A DNA stretch of 64,000 nucleotides from Chitinophaga barathri (GCF_003807585.1 NZ_RMBX01000016.1:62001-126000); one strand, 5' to 3'. Shown: positions 17,825 to 26,237, numbered from the stretch's first letter. Translations and numbers: made by a program. Notes: a model not told the origin generated them from the sequence alone.

Positions 17825-18064
17825 CTATTCCGGTTTGGGCTCCGGCTTGTCCGCATTCATATAAAAGCTCAATGCGCCGGAAGGGCATTTTTGCACCTGG
17901 GCGATGATCGCATCGGTAGCGGCATTCGCCACCTTGATCCAGGGCCGCTCCTGCGGCTGGAACACCTGGGGCAGGCCCCTGACGCAAATGCCCGTGTGGC
18001 GGCAGATATGCGGCTGCCATACCACGGTTACTTCACCATTGGTATATTCCACTTTTGCTTCCAT
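17825..18064 (-). CDS. Small (4Fe-4S) mono-cluster protein, YjdI/Fer4_19-like
   Basis: This 79-residue protein has the pattern CRHTGICVRGLPQVF followed by KCPSGALSFY, as in the divergent single-cluster ferredoxin family that includes E. coli YjdI. The context agrees: a YjdJ-like GNAT gene lies two genes upstream, and in enterobacteria yjdI and yjdJ are adjacent. Its redox partner is not known. Confidence 0.8.
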   Translation of the reverse strand: MEAKVEYTNGEVTVVWQPHICRHTGICVRGLPQVFQPQERPWIKVANAATDAIIAQVQKCPSGALSFYMNADKPEPKPE

Positions 18065-18076
18065 ATCAGATGAGTT

Positions 18077-18448
18077 TTAAACGTTGAGCAGGCTCCGCTT
18101 AAACCCTTTGAACTCTTCGCGGAGGTCTATAAAAAGCCGGTCGAATGTATCCATATCATCCTGCAGCTTGTTGTGCAGCATGTGCAGCTGCGCATTGTCG
18201 CCGCCTTCTTCGGACATCATTTTGTCCCCTTTTATCACGTGTTGCAGCAGATCGTTCACCACTTCCTTCTGGCGGATGAGGGCGTTCTGAAAATGTTCGA
18301 CCTTTGCCAGCTGGTCGTTGTCCAGCTTCTGCGAAGCCAGCTCCGTCAGCTCTTCGGTGAGCGACTTGATTTCCTTTTCATTCAATAGCAGGTCTTTTTT
18401 CCATTCCTGGTGCAGGCGATGGAGCTGGTCGTAGTTTTCTACAGGCAT
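18077..18448 (-). CDS. Hypothetical coiled-coil protein
   Basis: The 123-residue protein is strongly charged and helical, with heptad-like runs (LLLNEKEIKSLTEELTELAS and KLQDDMDTFDRLFIDLREEF). It has no signal peptide or membrane segment. It lies between the GNAT and Fe-S genes with short gaps (18 and 12 bp), so it is part of that operon. I do not recognise a family. Confidence 0.75.
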   Translation of the reverse strand: MPVENYDQLHRLHQEWKKDLLLNEKEIKSLTEELTELASQKLDNDQLAKVEHFQNALIRQKEVVNDLLQHVIKGDKMMSEEGGDNAQLHMLHNKLQDDMDTFDRLFIDLREEFKGFKRSLLNV

Positions 18449-18466
18449 AAATAAAAAATGGATTGG

Positions 18467-18766
18467 TTAAACATTGATGCCGTGCGCCAGGAGCTTTTTC
18501 CATTCCGGGTGCTTACGGATGTAAGTAGCCACGTAAGGGCAGAGAGGTACAAGTTTAAGACGGCGCTCTTCCAGGATATTCAGCACTCTTTCCACGAGGG
18601 CGGAGGCGATGCCTTTGCCTTCCAGCGCGGAGGGAACTTCCGTATGGGTCAGGAAGATCTTATTCCCGCCGAACATATATTCCACCTTCGCCAGATGCCC
18701 GTCTATCTTCGCCTCAAACTGGCGGGCATTCACATTATCAATAACTTCCAACAGCTTCGTTTCCAT
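18467..18766 (-). CDS. Small GNAT-family acetyltransferase, YjdJ-like
   Basis: The 99-residue protein is a minimal GNAT domain of the COG2388 type. It has the acetyl-CoA loop region with HTEVPSALEGKGIASALVER and the end PLCPYVATYIRKHPEWKKL. It is the first gene of a minus-strand run that continues with the coiled coil, the Fe-S mini-protein, pirin and AlkD-like genes. A TAACTTTG box lies 50 bp upstream. Confidence 0.85.
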   Translation of the reverse strand: METKLLEVIDNVNARQFEAKIDGHLAKVEYMFGGNKIFLTHTEVPSALEGKGIASALVERVLNILEERRLKLVPLCPYVATYIRKHPEWKKLLAHGINV

Positions 18767-18814
18767 AATGTCCTTTTAGGGGTATGACCAAATCTTGTGC
18801 CGTACAATAAAATA

Positions 18815-18822
18815 CAAAGTTA
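18815..18822 (-). promoter_or_regulatory. -7 promoter box TAACTTTG for the GNAT operon
   Basis: A perfect TAnnTTTG match read on the minus strand, about 50 bp upstream of the GNAT start at 18766. No clear -33 TTTG was found at the expected distance. Confidence 0.45.
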
Positions 18823-18896
18823 CGTAAATGGTTCCGTCCGGGAATCATTAGCATATTCATGTATGTTTGGATTTCCTCATTTCTGTTATACATACA

Positions 18897-20201
18897 ATGG
18901 ATTACTTTTGCCGGATGCAAAAAAGTTTAAGCGAGCGTGACCAGGCGGTGATCTGGCACCCCTATACGCAAATGCAAACGGCCCCCGCTCCTGTGGCGCT
19001 TGTACGGGGCGAAGGCGCCCTGCTTTTTGACGAGCAGGGCAACAGTTACCTGGACGCAACTTCCAGCTGGTGGGTGAACATTCACGGCCACGCCCATCCG
19101 CATATCACAGCCAAACTGGCCGAACAGGCCGCAAAGCTGCACCATTCCATCTTCGCGGGCTACACGCACGAACCGGCCGTGACCCTCGCGGAAAAACTGC
19201 TGCCGGTGCTCCCGGGACAGCAGGCAAGGGTGTTTTATTCGGACAATGGCTCCACCGCCGTGGAAGTGACGCTGAAAATGACGATCCAGTACTGGCAGAA
19301 CAAGGGGATCACCCGCAAAAAGATACTGGCCTTCAAAGATGCCTATCACGGGGATACTTTCGGGGCTATGAGCGTGAGCGCCCGCAGCGTGTTCACCCGC
19401 GCGTTCGATGACTACCTCTTCGAGGTCACGTTTATGGACAGGCCCGCGGAAGAAAATATAGACAGTTTACTGGAAGACATGGCCATCCTGGCGCCGGATA
19501 CCGCCGCGTTCATTTTCGAGCCGCTGGTGCAGGGGGCGGGCGGCATGCTGATGTACGCCCCCGAACTGCTGGACCGCCTGCTGGCTTTCTGCCGCGAAAG
19601 GGGCATCCTGCTGATCGCGGACGAGATCATGACGGGTTTTGGCCGTACGGGTACGAACTTTGCCATGGACCAGCTGAGAACGCCCCCGGATATGATCACC
19701 CTTTCCAAAGGCCTTACGGGCGGCACCATGGCCATGGGCATCACCACCTGCACAGAGGAGATCTATGATGCCTTTTTGAGCCAGGATAAGCTAAAAACCC
19801 TCTTTCACGGGCATTCCTTCACGGCCAACCCCCTTACCTGCGCGGTGGCCCTGGCCAGCCTGGAGCTGTTCCTCCAGCCGGAAAGCAGGGCAAACCGGGA
19901 CCGGATCAATGCCAGGCACCGGCAATTTGCCGTGGAGCTGGCTTACCAGGACGATGTGCGGAACGTGCGCACCATGGGCACCATCCTGGCATTCGAGATA
20001 GAAACCGGGGAAGCGGACGGGTATGTGAACAACCTGGCGGGTTTCCTTTCCCGCTTTTTCACCGAAAGGAGGATCATGCTGCGGCCGCTGGGCAATACGC
20101 TGTATATCCTGCCGCCTTATTGCATTACCGATGAGCAGCTGGATGAAGTGTATCAATCCATCCTGGATATGCTGAAGGCGTACCAGGAGCAATGGGGGTA
20201 A
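18897..20201 (+). CDS. bioA: Adenosylmethionine-8-amino-7-oxononanoate aminotransferase
   Basis: BioA makes 7,8-diaminopelargonate in biotin synthesis, using S-adenosylmethionine as amino donor and PLP as cofactor. The family features are clear: AVIWHPYTQMQ at the start, DATSSWWVNIHGHAHP, AYHGDTFGAMSVS, the PLP-contact Asp in LLIADEIMTGFGRTG, and the catalytic Lys in ITLSKGLTGG (about residue 271). I start at ATG 18897; ATGs at 18867 and 18915 are in frame, and family lengths fit either 18897 or 18915. No other bio gene is in the window, so the gene is isolated from the pathway here. Confidence 0.93.
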   Translation: MDYFCRMQKSLSERDQAVIWHPYTQMQTAPAPVALVRGEGALLFDEQGNSYLDATSSWWVNIHGHAHPHITAKLAEQAAKLHHSIFAGYTHEPAVTLAEKLLPVLPGQQARVFYSDNGSTAVEVTLKMTIQYWQNKGITRKKILAFKDAYHGDTFGAMSVSARSVFTRAFDDYLFEVTFMDRPAEENIDSLLEDMAILAPDTAAFIFEPLVQGAGGMLMYAPELLDRLLAFCRERGILLIADEIMTGFGRTGTNFAMDQLRTPPDMITLSKGLTGGTMAMGITTCTEEIYDAFLSQDKLKTLFHGHSFTANPLTCAVALASLELFLQPESRANRDRINARHRQFAVELAYQDDVRNVRTMGTILAFEIETGEADGYVNNLAGFLSRFFTERRIMLRPLGNTLYILPPYCITDEQLDEVYQSILDMLKAYQEQWG

Positions 20202-20210
20202 CAGAGCCGA

Positions 20211-20228
20211 TTGTCATGCTCATGACAA
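20211..20228. repeat. 18-bp perfect palindrome, copy 1
   Basis: TTGTCATGCTCATGACAA is a perfect inverted repeat with 9-bp arms and begins 10 bp past the bioA stop codon. An identical copy lies at 20369-20386. It could be a protein-binding site or a small hairpin element. Confidence 0.8.
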
Positions 20229-20735
20229 AAGTGGCGTATCCATACACTCCCTATACACTATCCTAGGCGTATTCCAGGAGTATCTATACTTCACCGGTAA
20301 GGATCGACAAAAGGTTGCAGTGAGTTAGACAAAGGTTAGCGGGCATTTTGTTGCTACCCCGGCATCAATTGTCATGCTCATGACAAGACCCAGGATTGTA
20401 CGAAAAAAATGTGACCTAGGTTAGACGTAGGTTAGACGTAGGTTAGACGTAGGTTAGACCGGGTTTTTACCTAGGTTAGACGTAGGTTAGAGGCCGGTTA
20501 GAAACCGGAAAAACGACGGCATATTTCCCCAAATCCCAGTGTATACGATCGGTATAAGATCGCTATAGGATCGCTATAGGATAAAAAATGATAAAATAGT
20601 ACCGGGAGCCCCTGGATCCGGCAGGGTTAAAGGCCGTGCGATCGGGAGGAAGGCCGTTGCAAGGCCGTTGTGAGGCCGTGAAGAAGGGGTCTAAAGGCGG
20701 TCTAAAGGCGAATCCAAGGCCGTAACCATGCGGAA
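20229..20735. repeat. Intergenic region made of 11-bp-period tandem repeats of several families
   Basis: The 600-bp gap between the convergent bioA and DUF2911 genes has no credible gene. It holds several short arrays, all with an 11-bp period but different sequences: TAGGTTAGACG (20417-20460, four units; two more from 20473), GATCGCTATAG and variants (from 20548), AAGGCCGTTGC and variants (from about 20651) and GGTCTAAAGGC (from about 20689). The stretch 20230-20290 also looks like a decayed 11-bp array around CTATAC/TATCC. Confidence 0.8.
20369..20386. repeat. 18-bp perfect palindrome, copy 2
   Basis: The second identical copy of TTGTCATGCTCATGACAA lies 158 bp after the first (start to start), inside the repeat-rich gap between bioA and the DUF2911 gene. 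Confidence 0.8.
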
Positions 20736-20742
20736 AAGGGAC

Positions 20743-20783
20743 AAAAAAACGGCCCGGCTGCCATAAAAGCTGCCGGACCGTGA
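20743..20783 (-). terminator. Terminator after the DUF2911 gene
   Basis: CGGCCCGGC pairs with GCCGGACCG (one mismatch), and on the minus strand a T7 run follows. It lies 19 bp past the DUF2911 stop codon. Confidence 0.65.
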
Positions 20784-20801
20784 ATGATTTTTTGCGTATT
20801 C

Positions 20802-21296
20802 TTAGAATGTCAGGGGAACTGTCGCCTTGGTATCGTCCCATTCGAACACCAGGGAGCCTTTAGGCAGGGCGAAGGTCAGTTTTTCAACCGTGGAAGCCGT
20901 TTTCTGACGGGCAGCCTTTACTTCCACCACATTTTTATCCTTGTTCTTTTCGTAGTCGAAAGCACCAGGCTGACCGGCTACGCTGTTCAGGATAAAGGTG
21001 AAGTCCTTTTCGCCGGGAACGATGAAGAGGGCGTAGGTACCTGCTTTCACAGCTTTACCGCCGAATTTGGCGTCTTTCTTGAAAGTGATGTCGGTAGATT
21101 TGTTGGCACCTGCACGCCATACTTTTCCGTAAGCTTCGAGGCCCGGGAAGATCTGACGGCCATTTTTAGACGGCTGGCCATAGGCAATTTCAACGTTGTC
21201 GCCGGTGGCTGTTACACGCGGGCTCTTGGGTGGGTTCTGCGCCAGCACGGTAGTGGCGGTGAACAGGAAGGCAAGGCCGAATAACATACTTTTCAT
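20802..21296 (-). CDS. DUF2911 domain-containing exported protein
   Basis: I start at ATG 21296 (MKSMLFGLAFLFTATTVLAQ), which gives a normal signal peptide and 164 residues; an upstream ATG at 21374 overlaps the SRPBCC gene end. The mature part has the DUF2911 features: SPRVTATGDNVEIAYGQPSK, RQIFPGLEAYGKVWRAGANK, STDITFKKDAKFGGKAVKAG and YALFIVPGEKDFTFILN. The family is common in Bacteroidota and periplasmic; its function is not known. Confidence 0.9.
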   Translation of the reverse strand: MKSMLFGLAFLFTATTVLAQNPPKSPRVTATGDNVEIAYGQPSKNGRQIFPGLEAYGKVWRAGANKSTDITFKKDAKFGGKAVKAGTYALFIVPGEKDFTFILNSVAGQPGAFDYEKNKDKNVVEVKAARQKTASTVEKLTFALPKGSLVFEWDDTKATVPLTF

Positions 21297-21370
21297 AAAA
21301 TAGGATTTGATTTGAATGAAATGGAAATTTACGCTGTTCGTTTCACAATTACCATACCATTCAAATAAAA

Positions 21371-21919
21371 TCACCGCCCTTCGCAGATATCCCGCAGTTT
21401 ATTCAGCCCATCTTCCATGGATGCGCCATAGATCCGGTCCATCAGGAAGCCGCGCAGCTTCCACCAGGGCGTAAGCCCTACTTTCGCTTCCATTCGCCAC
21501 AAAATAGCGGTGCCTTTACCATCTGTGGTCGGTTTCAGTTCGATATACCCTTTTACGGGTTTCATGGAAGGATCGGTCATGTTAAATTCTATGCCTTTCG
21601 TGGAGTCCGCGGCCACTACTTCCACCCTTCCGGAGGCGGTATTGCCGGTGGTATCGCTCCAGGTGTACCAGGCGCCAATGCCGGCGGAGGGGGCGGAATA
21701 TTGCAGGCTGATATGCTCACGGCCGCGGTAGCCGGGGCTCCAGGGGTTCCAGTCGGGCCAGGTCCGCAGATCGGCGATCTGCGCATAAACTTTTTCCAGC
21801 GGCGCGTCTATGGAGCCGGAGCGTTCCATACGGGCGGTGGAAGGGAAAGCCAGGGACAATAAAAATACCAGTACGCTTAATACGGCCACTGCGGCCAGGA
21901 ACATTTTTAAAAATCTCAT
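21371..21919 (-). CDS. SRPBCC (START/polyketide-cyclase-like) protein A
   Basis: The 182-residue protein has an N-terminal membrane helix (about 4-24) and then an SRPBCC domain with SIDAPLEKVYAQIADLRTWP followed by WNPWSPGYRG and, at the end, AKVGLTPWWKLRGFLMDRIY. The fold binds hydrophobic ligands. A related gene (22003-22536) lies upstream on the same strand, with a terminator-like hairpin between them. Ligand unknown. Confidence 0.85.
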   Translation of the reverse strand: MRFLKMFLAAVAVLSVLVFLLSLAFPSTARMERSGSIDAPLEKVYAQIADLRTWPDWNPWSPGYRGREHISLQYSAPSAGIGAWYTWSDTTGNTASGRVEVVAADSTKGIEFNMTDPSMKPVKGYIELKPTTDGKGTAILWRMEAKVGLTPWWKLRGFLMDRIYGASMEDGLNKLRDICEGR

Positions 21920-21946
21920 AGTTGTATCGATGCGGGCCTTGGCCCA

Positions 21947-21975
21947 ATAAAAAAGGGCCTTTCCAGCCCTTTTTC
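21947..21975 (-). terminator. Terminator between the two SRPBCC genes
   Basis: A perfect 9-bp stem (AAAAAGGGC with GCCCTTTTT) and a T run on the minus strand, 28 bp past the stop of the upstream SRPBCC gene. It may reduce transcription into the downstream one. Confidence 0.7.
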
Positions 21976-22002
21976 TATAACAAAATTACCGGTTGCGGGG
22001 TT

Positions 22003-22536
22003 TTATAATTCACTCAGTCTTTTCAGGTTGCTCAGCCCTTTTTCAAAGTCGCTGCCCACCCATTTGTCCATCAGTTTGCCCATCAGCTTGCGGATGGGAT
22101 TGTGCCCCATATCCGCTTCCATGCCCCAGGTGACCAGTGTACCCGCTCCCGCGGACCTGAACCTGAAATAACCTTTTGCGGGGCCCTGCTGCATGAAGTC
22201 CATTTCGTTGGCAATATACTCATTCATCCGCGATTCGGTGATCCTGAGACTGCCTTTGCCAATGTTCCGGTTCCGGCTGTTCCAGGAGTAAGCAGCGCCC
22301 TGGCCGGAATCTTTCGGCGAATATTCCACCTTCATCTGCGGGTCCGCCCCATGCCACGGGCTCCATTTGGGCCAGTTGCGGAGCGTGTTCACGAAGCTGA
22401 ATATCCTGCCTGCGGGGGCGCGGATGAGTAAGGATCGTTCCACTCTTACGCGGGAAGGCAAATAGGTTGCAAATACAAATAACCCTAACACAATCACAGC
22501 CAAAGCCCCCAGGATGATCATCAAGGCTTGTTGCAT
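22003..22536 (-). CDS. SRPBCC (START/polyketide-cyclase-like) protein B
   Basis: The 177-residue protein is a paralogue of the neighbour at 21371-21919. It has one N-terminal membrane helix (about 7-26), then SLLIRAPAGRIFSFVNTLRN, WPKWSPWHGADPQMKVEYSP, and an end WGMEADMGHNPIRKLMGKLM. Both paralogues share the order helix, PWxPW-like motif and amphipathic C-terminus, so a local duplication is likely. Confidence 0.85.
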   Translation of the reverse strand: MQQALMIILGALAVIVLGLFVFATYLPSRVRVERSLLIRAPAGRIFSFVNTLRNWPKWSPWHGADPQMKVEYSPKDSGQGAAYSWNSRNRNIGKGSLRITESRMNEYIANEMDFMQQGPAKGYFRFRSAGAGTLVTWGMEADMGHNPIRKLMGKLMDKWVGSDFEKGLSNLKRLSEL

Positions 22537-22600
22537 AACGCGTGTTTTAAGGATGGTGAAGAACGTAAAAGTTACGCCCTTTCCGGCAAAAAACCAGCAA

Positions 22601-23701
22601 TTATTCCCAGCGGAAAGCTTTCACCGCCACGGCATAAACAACAATACCCCAAACCGTCAGGATCAGCAACTGCGGCCCCAGGTTCCAGAGGTGCAGGCCT
22701 TCAAAAGCCACCTTCCGCAAAGCATCGTTCAAATAAGTGAGCGGCAATACTTTACAGATAGGCTGCAGCCATCCGGGGAACACGTCTATCGGGAAAAAAG
22801 TGCCCGCCAGCAGGAATTGCGGCAGCGTCACGATGTTCGCCAGCGGGGGGATCGTGCTTTCCGTCTTCGCAATCCCGCTCACCACAAAACCGAAACCCAT
22901 GAACACGATCAGGCCGAAAAGGCAGAGGAGCAGCATTTCCAGGAAAGTGGCAAAGCCGTGTACCAGGGTGAACCCGAACAGGAAATACCCCACCCCGATG
23001 ATGATGATGGAGCCGAAAGACTGGAACAGCAGGCGGCTGATGGCTTCGCCCAGTATGATATACATCCTGCTCACCGGCGTGGCGAAAAACCGCTTCAGCA
23101 CCAGCGTCTGCCGCAGGCTGAAAAACAGGAAGGCCGTGCCGAACACCGCCGCGCTCAGCAACGAAAAACCGAGCTGCCCGGGCAGGATGAAGTCTATGCG
23201 TTTATAAATACGCCCGGGCACCGTTTCCGGTACAATGCGCGCTACGGACGGGCGGGGATACGCCCTGTCGTTCGCGATATTGATACCCGTGCCCATGATG
23301 TTCATCAGCATGCCAACGTTATCCGGCGAGCTGGCGGTGGACGTTTTGAGATGTATGGTATAAGGCGGCACGGGCGCGTGGCCGCCGGTATCTATTTTCA
23401 GGATGGCGGTGAGCCTGCCTTTGGACAGGTCATCCTCCATATTTTCCTGTGACAGGTCCGTTACCAGCCGGATATTTTTGCTGAGCCTCAGCCCCTTGTA
23501 AACGGGGTTGAGCGTGTCCGACGCATGGTCCACCCCTACTTTTACGGAAGAACCGCCACCACCGATGAAACCGAACACCATTGTGAACATCAGCGGGAAA
23601 CCAAGGCTGAATACGATCGCCGAAGGGCTTCTGAACATCGCCCGGATGCTTGCCTTTGTAATTGACCACATTGCCCGGCCCTGGTTATACTTTTCTGCCA
23701 T
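22601..23701 (-). CDS. ABC-2 type transporter permease
   Basis: The start at ATG 23701 (MAEKYNQGRAMWSITKAS) follows a TAGTTTTG box at 23723-23730; an in-frame ATG at 23734 lies upstream of that box and is unlikely. The 366-residue protein has one N-terminal helix, a large periplasmic domain, and five clustered C-terminal helices, including VGYFLFGFTLVHGFATFLEM and a late LAGTFFPIDVFPGWLQPI. This is the ABC-2 membrane architecture of drug or lipid exporters. No ATP-binding subunit gene is adjacent. Confidence 0.85.
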   Translation of the reverse strand: MAEKYNQGRAMWSITKASIRAMFRSPSAIVFSLGFPLMFTMVFGFIGGGGSSVKVGVDHASDTLNPVYKGLRLSKNIRLVTDLSQENMEDDLSKGRLTAILKIDTGGHAPVPPYTIHLKTSTASSPDNVGMLMNIMGTGINIANDRAYPRPSVARIVPETVPGRIYKRIDFILPGQLGFSLLSAAVFGTAFLFFSLRQTLVLKRFFATPVSRMYIILGEAISRLLFQSFGSIIIIGVGYFLFGFTLVHGFATFLEMLLLCLFGLIVFMGFGFVVSGIAKTESTIPPLANIVTLPQFLLAGTFFPIDVFPGWLQPICKVLPLTYLNDALRKVAFEGLHLWNLGPQLLILTVWGIVVYAVAVKAFRWE

Positions 23702-23722
23702 GCGTTTTGCTTTAGATGGACG

Positions 23723-23730
23723 CAAAACTA
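23723..23730 (-). promoter_or_regulatory. -7 promoter box TAGTTTTG for the ABC permease
   Basis: A perfect TAnnTTTG match on the minus strand, about 21 bp upstream of the ATG at 23701. It decides the start choice for the permease. Confidence 0.45.
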
Positions 23731-23780
23731 GCAAACGCCGGCCAATTATTCCAGATCATTCCCAAACGCGGGGAAAACGG

Positions 23781-23803
23781 AAAATCCCGGCAAAGCGCCG
23801 GGA
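23781..23803 (-). terminator. Terminator after the lipoprotein gene
   Basis: TCCCGGC pairs with GCCGGGA over a 5-nt loop and is followed by four T residues on the minus strand. It lies about 70 bp past the lipoprotein stop codon at 23874. Confidence 0.6.
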
Positions 23804-23873
23804 CTTCCCTTCTTAAACCCAGGTAAACCTTAGTGAACTAAAAGCCTGTATTTCTTATGACCAGGTTTGGAGA

Positions 23874-24833
23874 TCAGAAACCGTCCAGTGCGGAGATCTC
23901 TGCCTGTATGGCGCTTTCCGTGGTTTCGGAAAGGGTCATGGCTTCATCCATGTTCGCGCTGATCGTAATGTCTTTTTTCATGAAGTAATATTTGCCGTCT
24001 TTGATGGAGAAGGCGATCAGGCGTCCCTCCGCGCCTACCGGCATCATGTTGTCATAACTTTTTACGCGGTTCGCGCCGTCCGGTGTGTAAAGCTGTGCTA
24101 CCACGTTGGCATTTTTTGCGATGAAGAATACGAACGTTTCCCCGCTGAAAGCCCTGAAGCTGGCCATGCTGCCGGGATTGTTCGGCACGGATACCTTCAC
24201 CGTGGTTTTGGGATTGGCCCATGACCAGAAGATGTCGCAGTTCACCCAGCCCAGCTGGCCGAAGTCGAAAGTGAATTTGTTGTTCTCCATTTTAACATCC
24301 ACCTGGCCGCCATTGGGCTGGCGGGGCTGCTGCCATGCGAACTGATTGCCCTGCACGCTGTCCACCCCTACCCACAGCTGCGTACCGCCGTCACGTTTAG
24401 CAGGCACTTCTACCCTGATGGGCACTTTGAGCTGCTGGTCCACTTTTTCGCCATTGGCTTTTACATCGATGAGGAAGGAACCGTCCGACTGGAGGGGGGC
24501 GCCGGAGATGTGGTTGGTATTGGCGCCGAAGAGCACGATGTCGCTGCGTTTGAGCAGTTCCACCGCTTCCACGGTGACATTACCGGTTACGGCTACACCG
24601 CCTTTGGTCAGGGAACCGGCGGGAAAGGTAACCTTAACGCCGCCTTTGAGGGATATCGTTTTGGGAAGCTCTGATACGTTGAAGGTGAAAGACTGCGTCT
24701 GGGGGCCCAGCTTTTCAAGTAAGTCGCGGGTATCCTGTACGGGATTGGCCGGCTCCGGTGAATCGTTCTTTTTGCAGGCTGCAAATAATAATGTACCGGC
24801 GATGAACAGGGCTGCTAAACTTTGCTTTTTCAT
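23874..24833 (-). CDS. Putative outer-membrane or periplasmic lipoprotein
   Basis: The 319-residue protein has a lipoprotein signal (MKKQSLAALFIAGTLLFAAC, lipobox LFAAC). The mature part is predicted all-beta. A segment GGVKVTFPAGSLTKGGVAVTG resembles the ZU5-like module found in bacterial surface proteins. The C-terminal half includes FVFFIAKNANVVAQLYTPDG. Function unknown. The gap to the next gene at 25074 is AT-rich and probably holds both divergent promoters. Confidence 0.8.
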   Translation of the reverse strand: MKKQSLAALFIAGTLLFAACKKNDSPEPANPVQDTRDLLEKLGPQTQSFTFNVSELPKTISLKGGVKVTFPAGSLTKGGVAVTGNVTVEAVELLKRSDIVLFGANTNHISGAPLQSDGSFLIDVKANGEKVDQQLKVPIRVEVPAKRDGGTQLWVGVDSVQGNQFAWQQPRQPNGGQVDVKMENNKFTFDFGQLGWVNCDIFWSWANPKTTVKVSVPNNPGSMASFRAFSGETFVFFIAKNANVVAQLYTPDGANRVKSYDNMMPVGAEGRLIAFSIKDGKYYFMKKDITISANMDEAMTLSETTESAIQAEISALDGF

Positions 24834-25073
24834 GAGATATCAATTTTTTGTGAGTAATAAGTTTTGAGTTTTTGTTTGTTTGGAAGAGGATAAACGGATG
24901 GAAAGATTTGTTACCCCCGTTCTCAAAACTTTTCTCAGGAAATCAATAACCGGTCATTAACAAATTTGAGGCTGAAGGGGTTAGGAACATTTATTAAGTT
25001 GCGTAAGCATCATATCTAAACCAAATCTATCAACCAATCGCCCGGACAAAGCCGGCAGTAAACCCGACTGATT

Positions 25074-25415
25074 ATGGCAGAGTTAAAAAAACAAACCACC
25101 ACCGCGGAACCGGCCGGTTCCATGGAAAAAATGTGTGAATGTTACGATCAGATCCTGAGCGGTCTCCAGGAATTCGAGCCGTTCACCGCGTCGCAGATCC
25201 TTTGTAATGTGATCAATGAGCATATCAAACGCCTTACAAGCGTGATACGCCATCACAACGAGATCGCCGAAGCCGCCGAAAAAAGCATGGAAGCGCTGGC
25301 AGACGGGCTGCGCCGCCTGCGCATACAGGCGCAGAAAGTAGTGGACGACAATCACAACAACGTGATCAGGCTGAGCCCCGAAGAAAGGGACCCGGTGTAT
25401 TCGGAAGAAGGCTGA
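25074..25415 (+). CDS. Hypothetical helical protein
   Basis: The 113-residue protein has no signal peptide. It is helical and charged, with CECYDQILSGLQEFEPFTAS and the heptad-like NEIAEAAEKSMEALADGLRR. It is alone on its strand between two minus-strand lipoprotein regions. I do not recognise a family. Confidence 0.65.
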   Translation: MAELKKQTTTAEPAGSMEKMCECYDQILSGLQEFEPFTASQILCNVINEHIKRLTSVIRHHNEIAEAAEKSMEALADGLRRLRIQAQKVVDDNHNNVIRLSPEERDPVYSEEG

Positions 25416-25478
25416 GCCAGCTGTATGATTTGAACTTACGGTAAAAGTAATGCTAACGGTAGCGGTCAAACGGAGCAA

Positions 25479-26237
25479 TCAATAACGAGGCACTAACTTC
25501 ACGTACCGGTCATGTTCCCGCATTTCCGCGTCCAGTTCTTTTATATGGGCTACGAAACTGCGTGCGTCTCTCCATTTGATGATCACCGGCCCCCACTTTT
25601 CAGGCAAGGCCGATTGCACCTTTATTATTTTGTTCCCTTTTACCCGGAAAAGTTCAAAACCATTTGGGTTAAAATGTGCGTCCAGGTCTGCATTGCTGCA
25701 GATGAACCGCTGCATGTCCGGCGAGAACTGCGGCTCGCCTATCGTTTCCAGCACATTGCCGGTACCAGTGTGTATCAGCATGTAAGAGAACATCTCGTCT
25801 CCTACGGAAATGACCATGGTGGATTTTAATCCGGGCAGGTAGTGAAGGAATTCGTATATCCGTTCCCCTTCCGGGTTGTCTTCACTTAAGGGCGGGCGGT
25901 TCACAAAAAAAAGCCGCTTCCCATCATCCAGTTTCACCGCTAAAGAATCACCCAGGCGCTCTGCCCTGCCCGCAAAGGTTTTTATTTTTAGTTCTTCATC
26001 CCCGCGCCATTCCTGTTCGGGTACTGTATCAAATTCCGTTTTCCCGATGGTAATGACGTTATACATTGTATCGCCGATGGCAAGGCTATCCAATACCACG
26101 GGAGCTGCTTGTTCCACCGGTGTAGCGGCGGTGGCGGGCATGGGAGAAATGATGGTATCAGACGGCTGTTCTGCAACGGGGGCCTGTTGACAGGAAAAGA
26201 GGATGGCCAATCCAATCAGTTGAAAATAGTACTTCAT
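25479..26237 (-). CDS. Putative lipoprotein, paralogue 1 of a tandem pair
   Basis: I start at ATG 26237 (MKYYFQLIGLAILFSCQQAP, lipobox LFSC); the longer ATG at 26279 would overlap the upstream gene. About 252 residues. The end, HIKELDAEMREHDRYVKLVP, matches the end of the neighbour (HLKELDPQMQEINRYVKFVP), and both contain a WGPVIIKW block, so this is a tandem duplication. No known domain was recognised. Confidence 0.8.
   Translation of the reverse strand: MKYYFQLIGLAILFSCQQAPVAEQPSDTIISPMPATAATPVEQAAPVVLDSLAIGDTMYNVITIGKTEFDTVPEQEWRGDEELKIKTFAGRAERLGDSLAVKLDDGKRLFFVNRPPLSEDNPEGERIYEFLHYLPGLKSTMVISVGDEMFSYMLIHTGTGNVLETIGEPQFSPDMQRFICSNADLDAHFNPNGFELFRVKGNKIIKVQSALPEKWGPVIIKWRDARSFVAHIKELDAEMREHDRYVKLVPRY

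Noticed and set aside
20229-20735. CRISPR array
   Set aside because: The units are 11 bp with no spacers of constant length and no cas genes are present.
22514-23452. Plus-strand frame opposite the ABC permease
   Set aside because: It is a shadow of the permease gene and lacks any motif.
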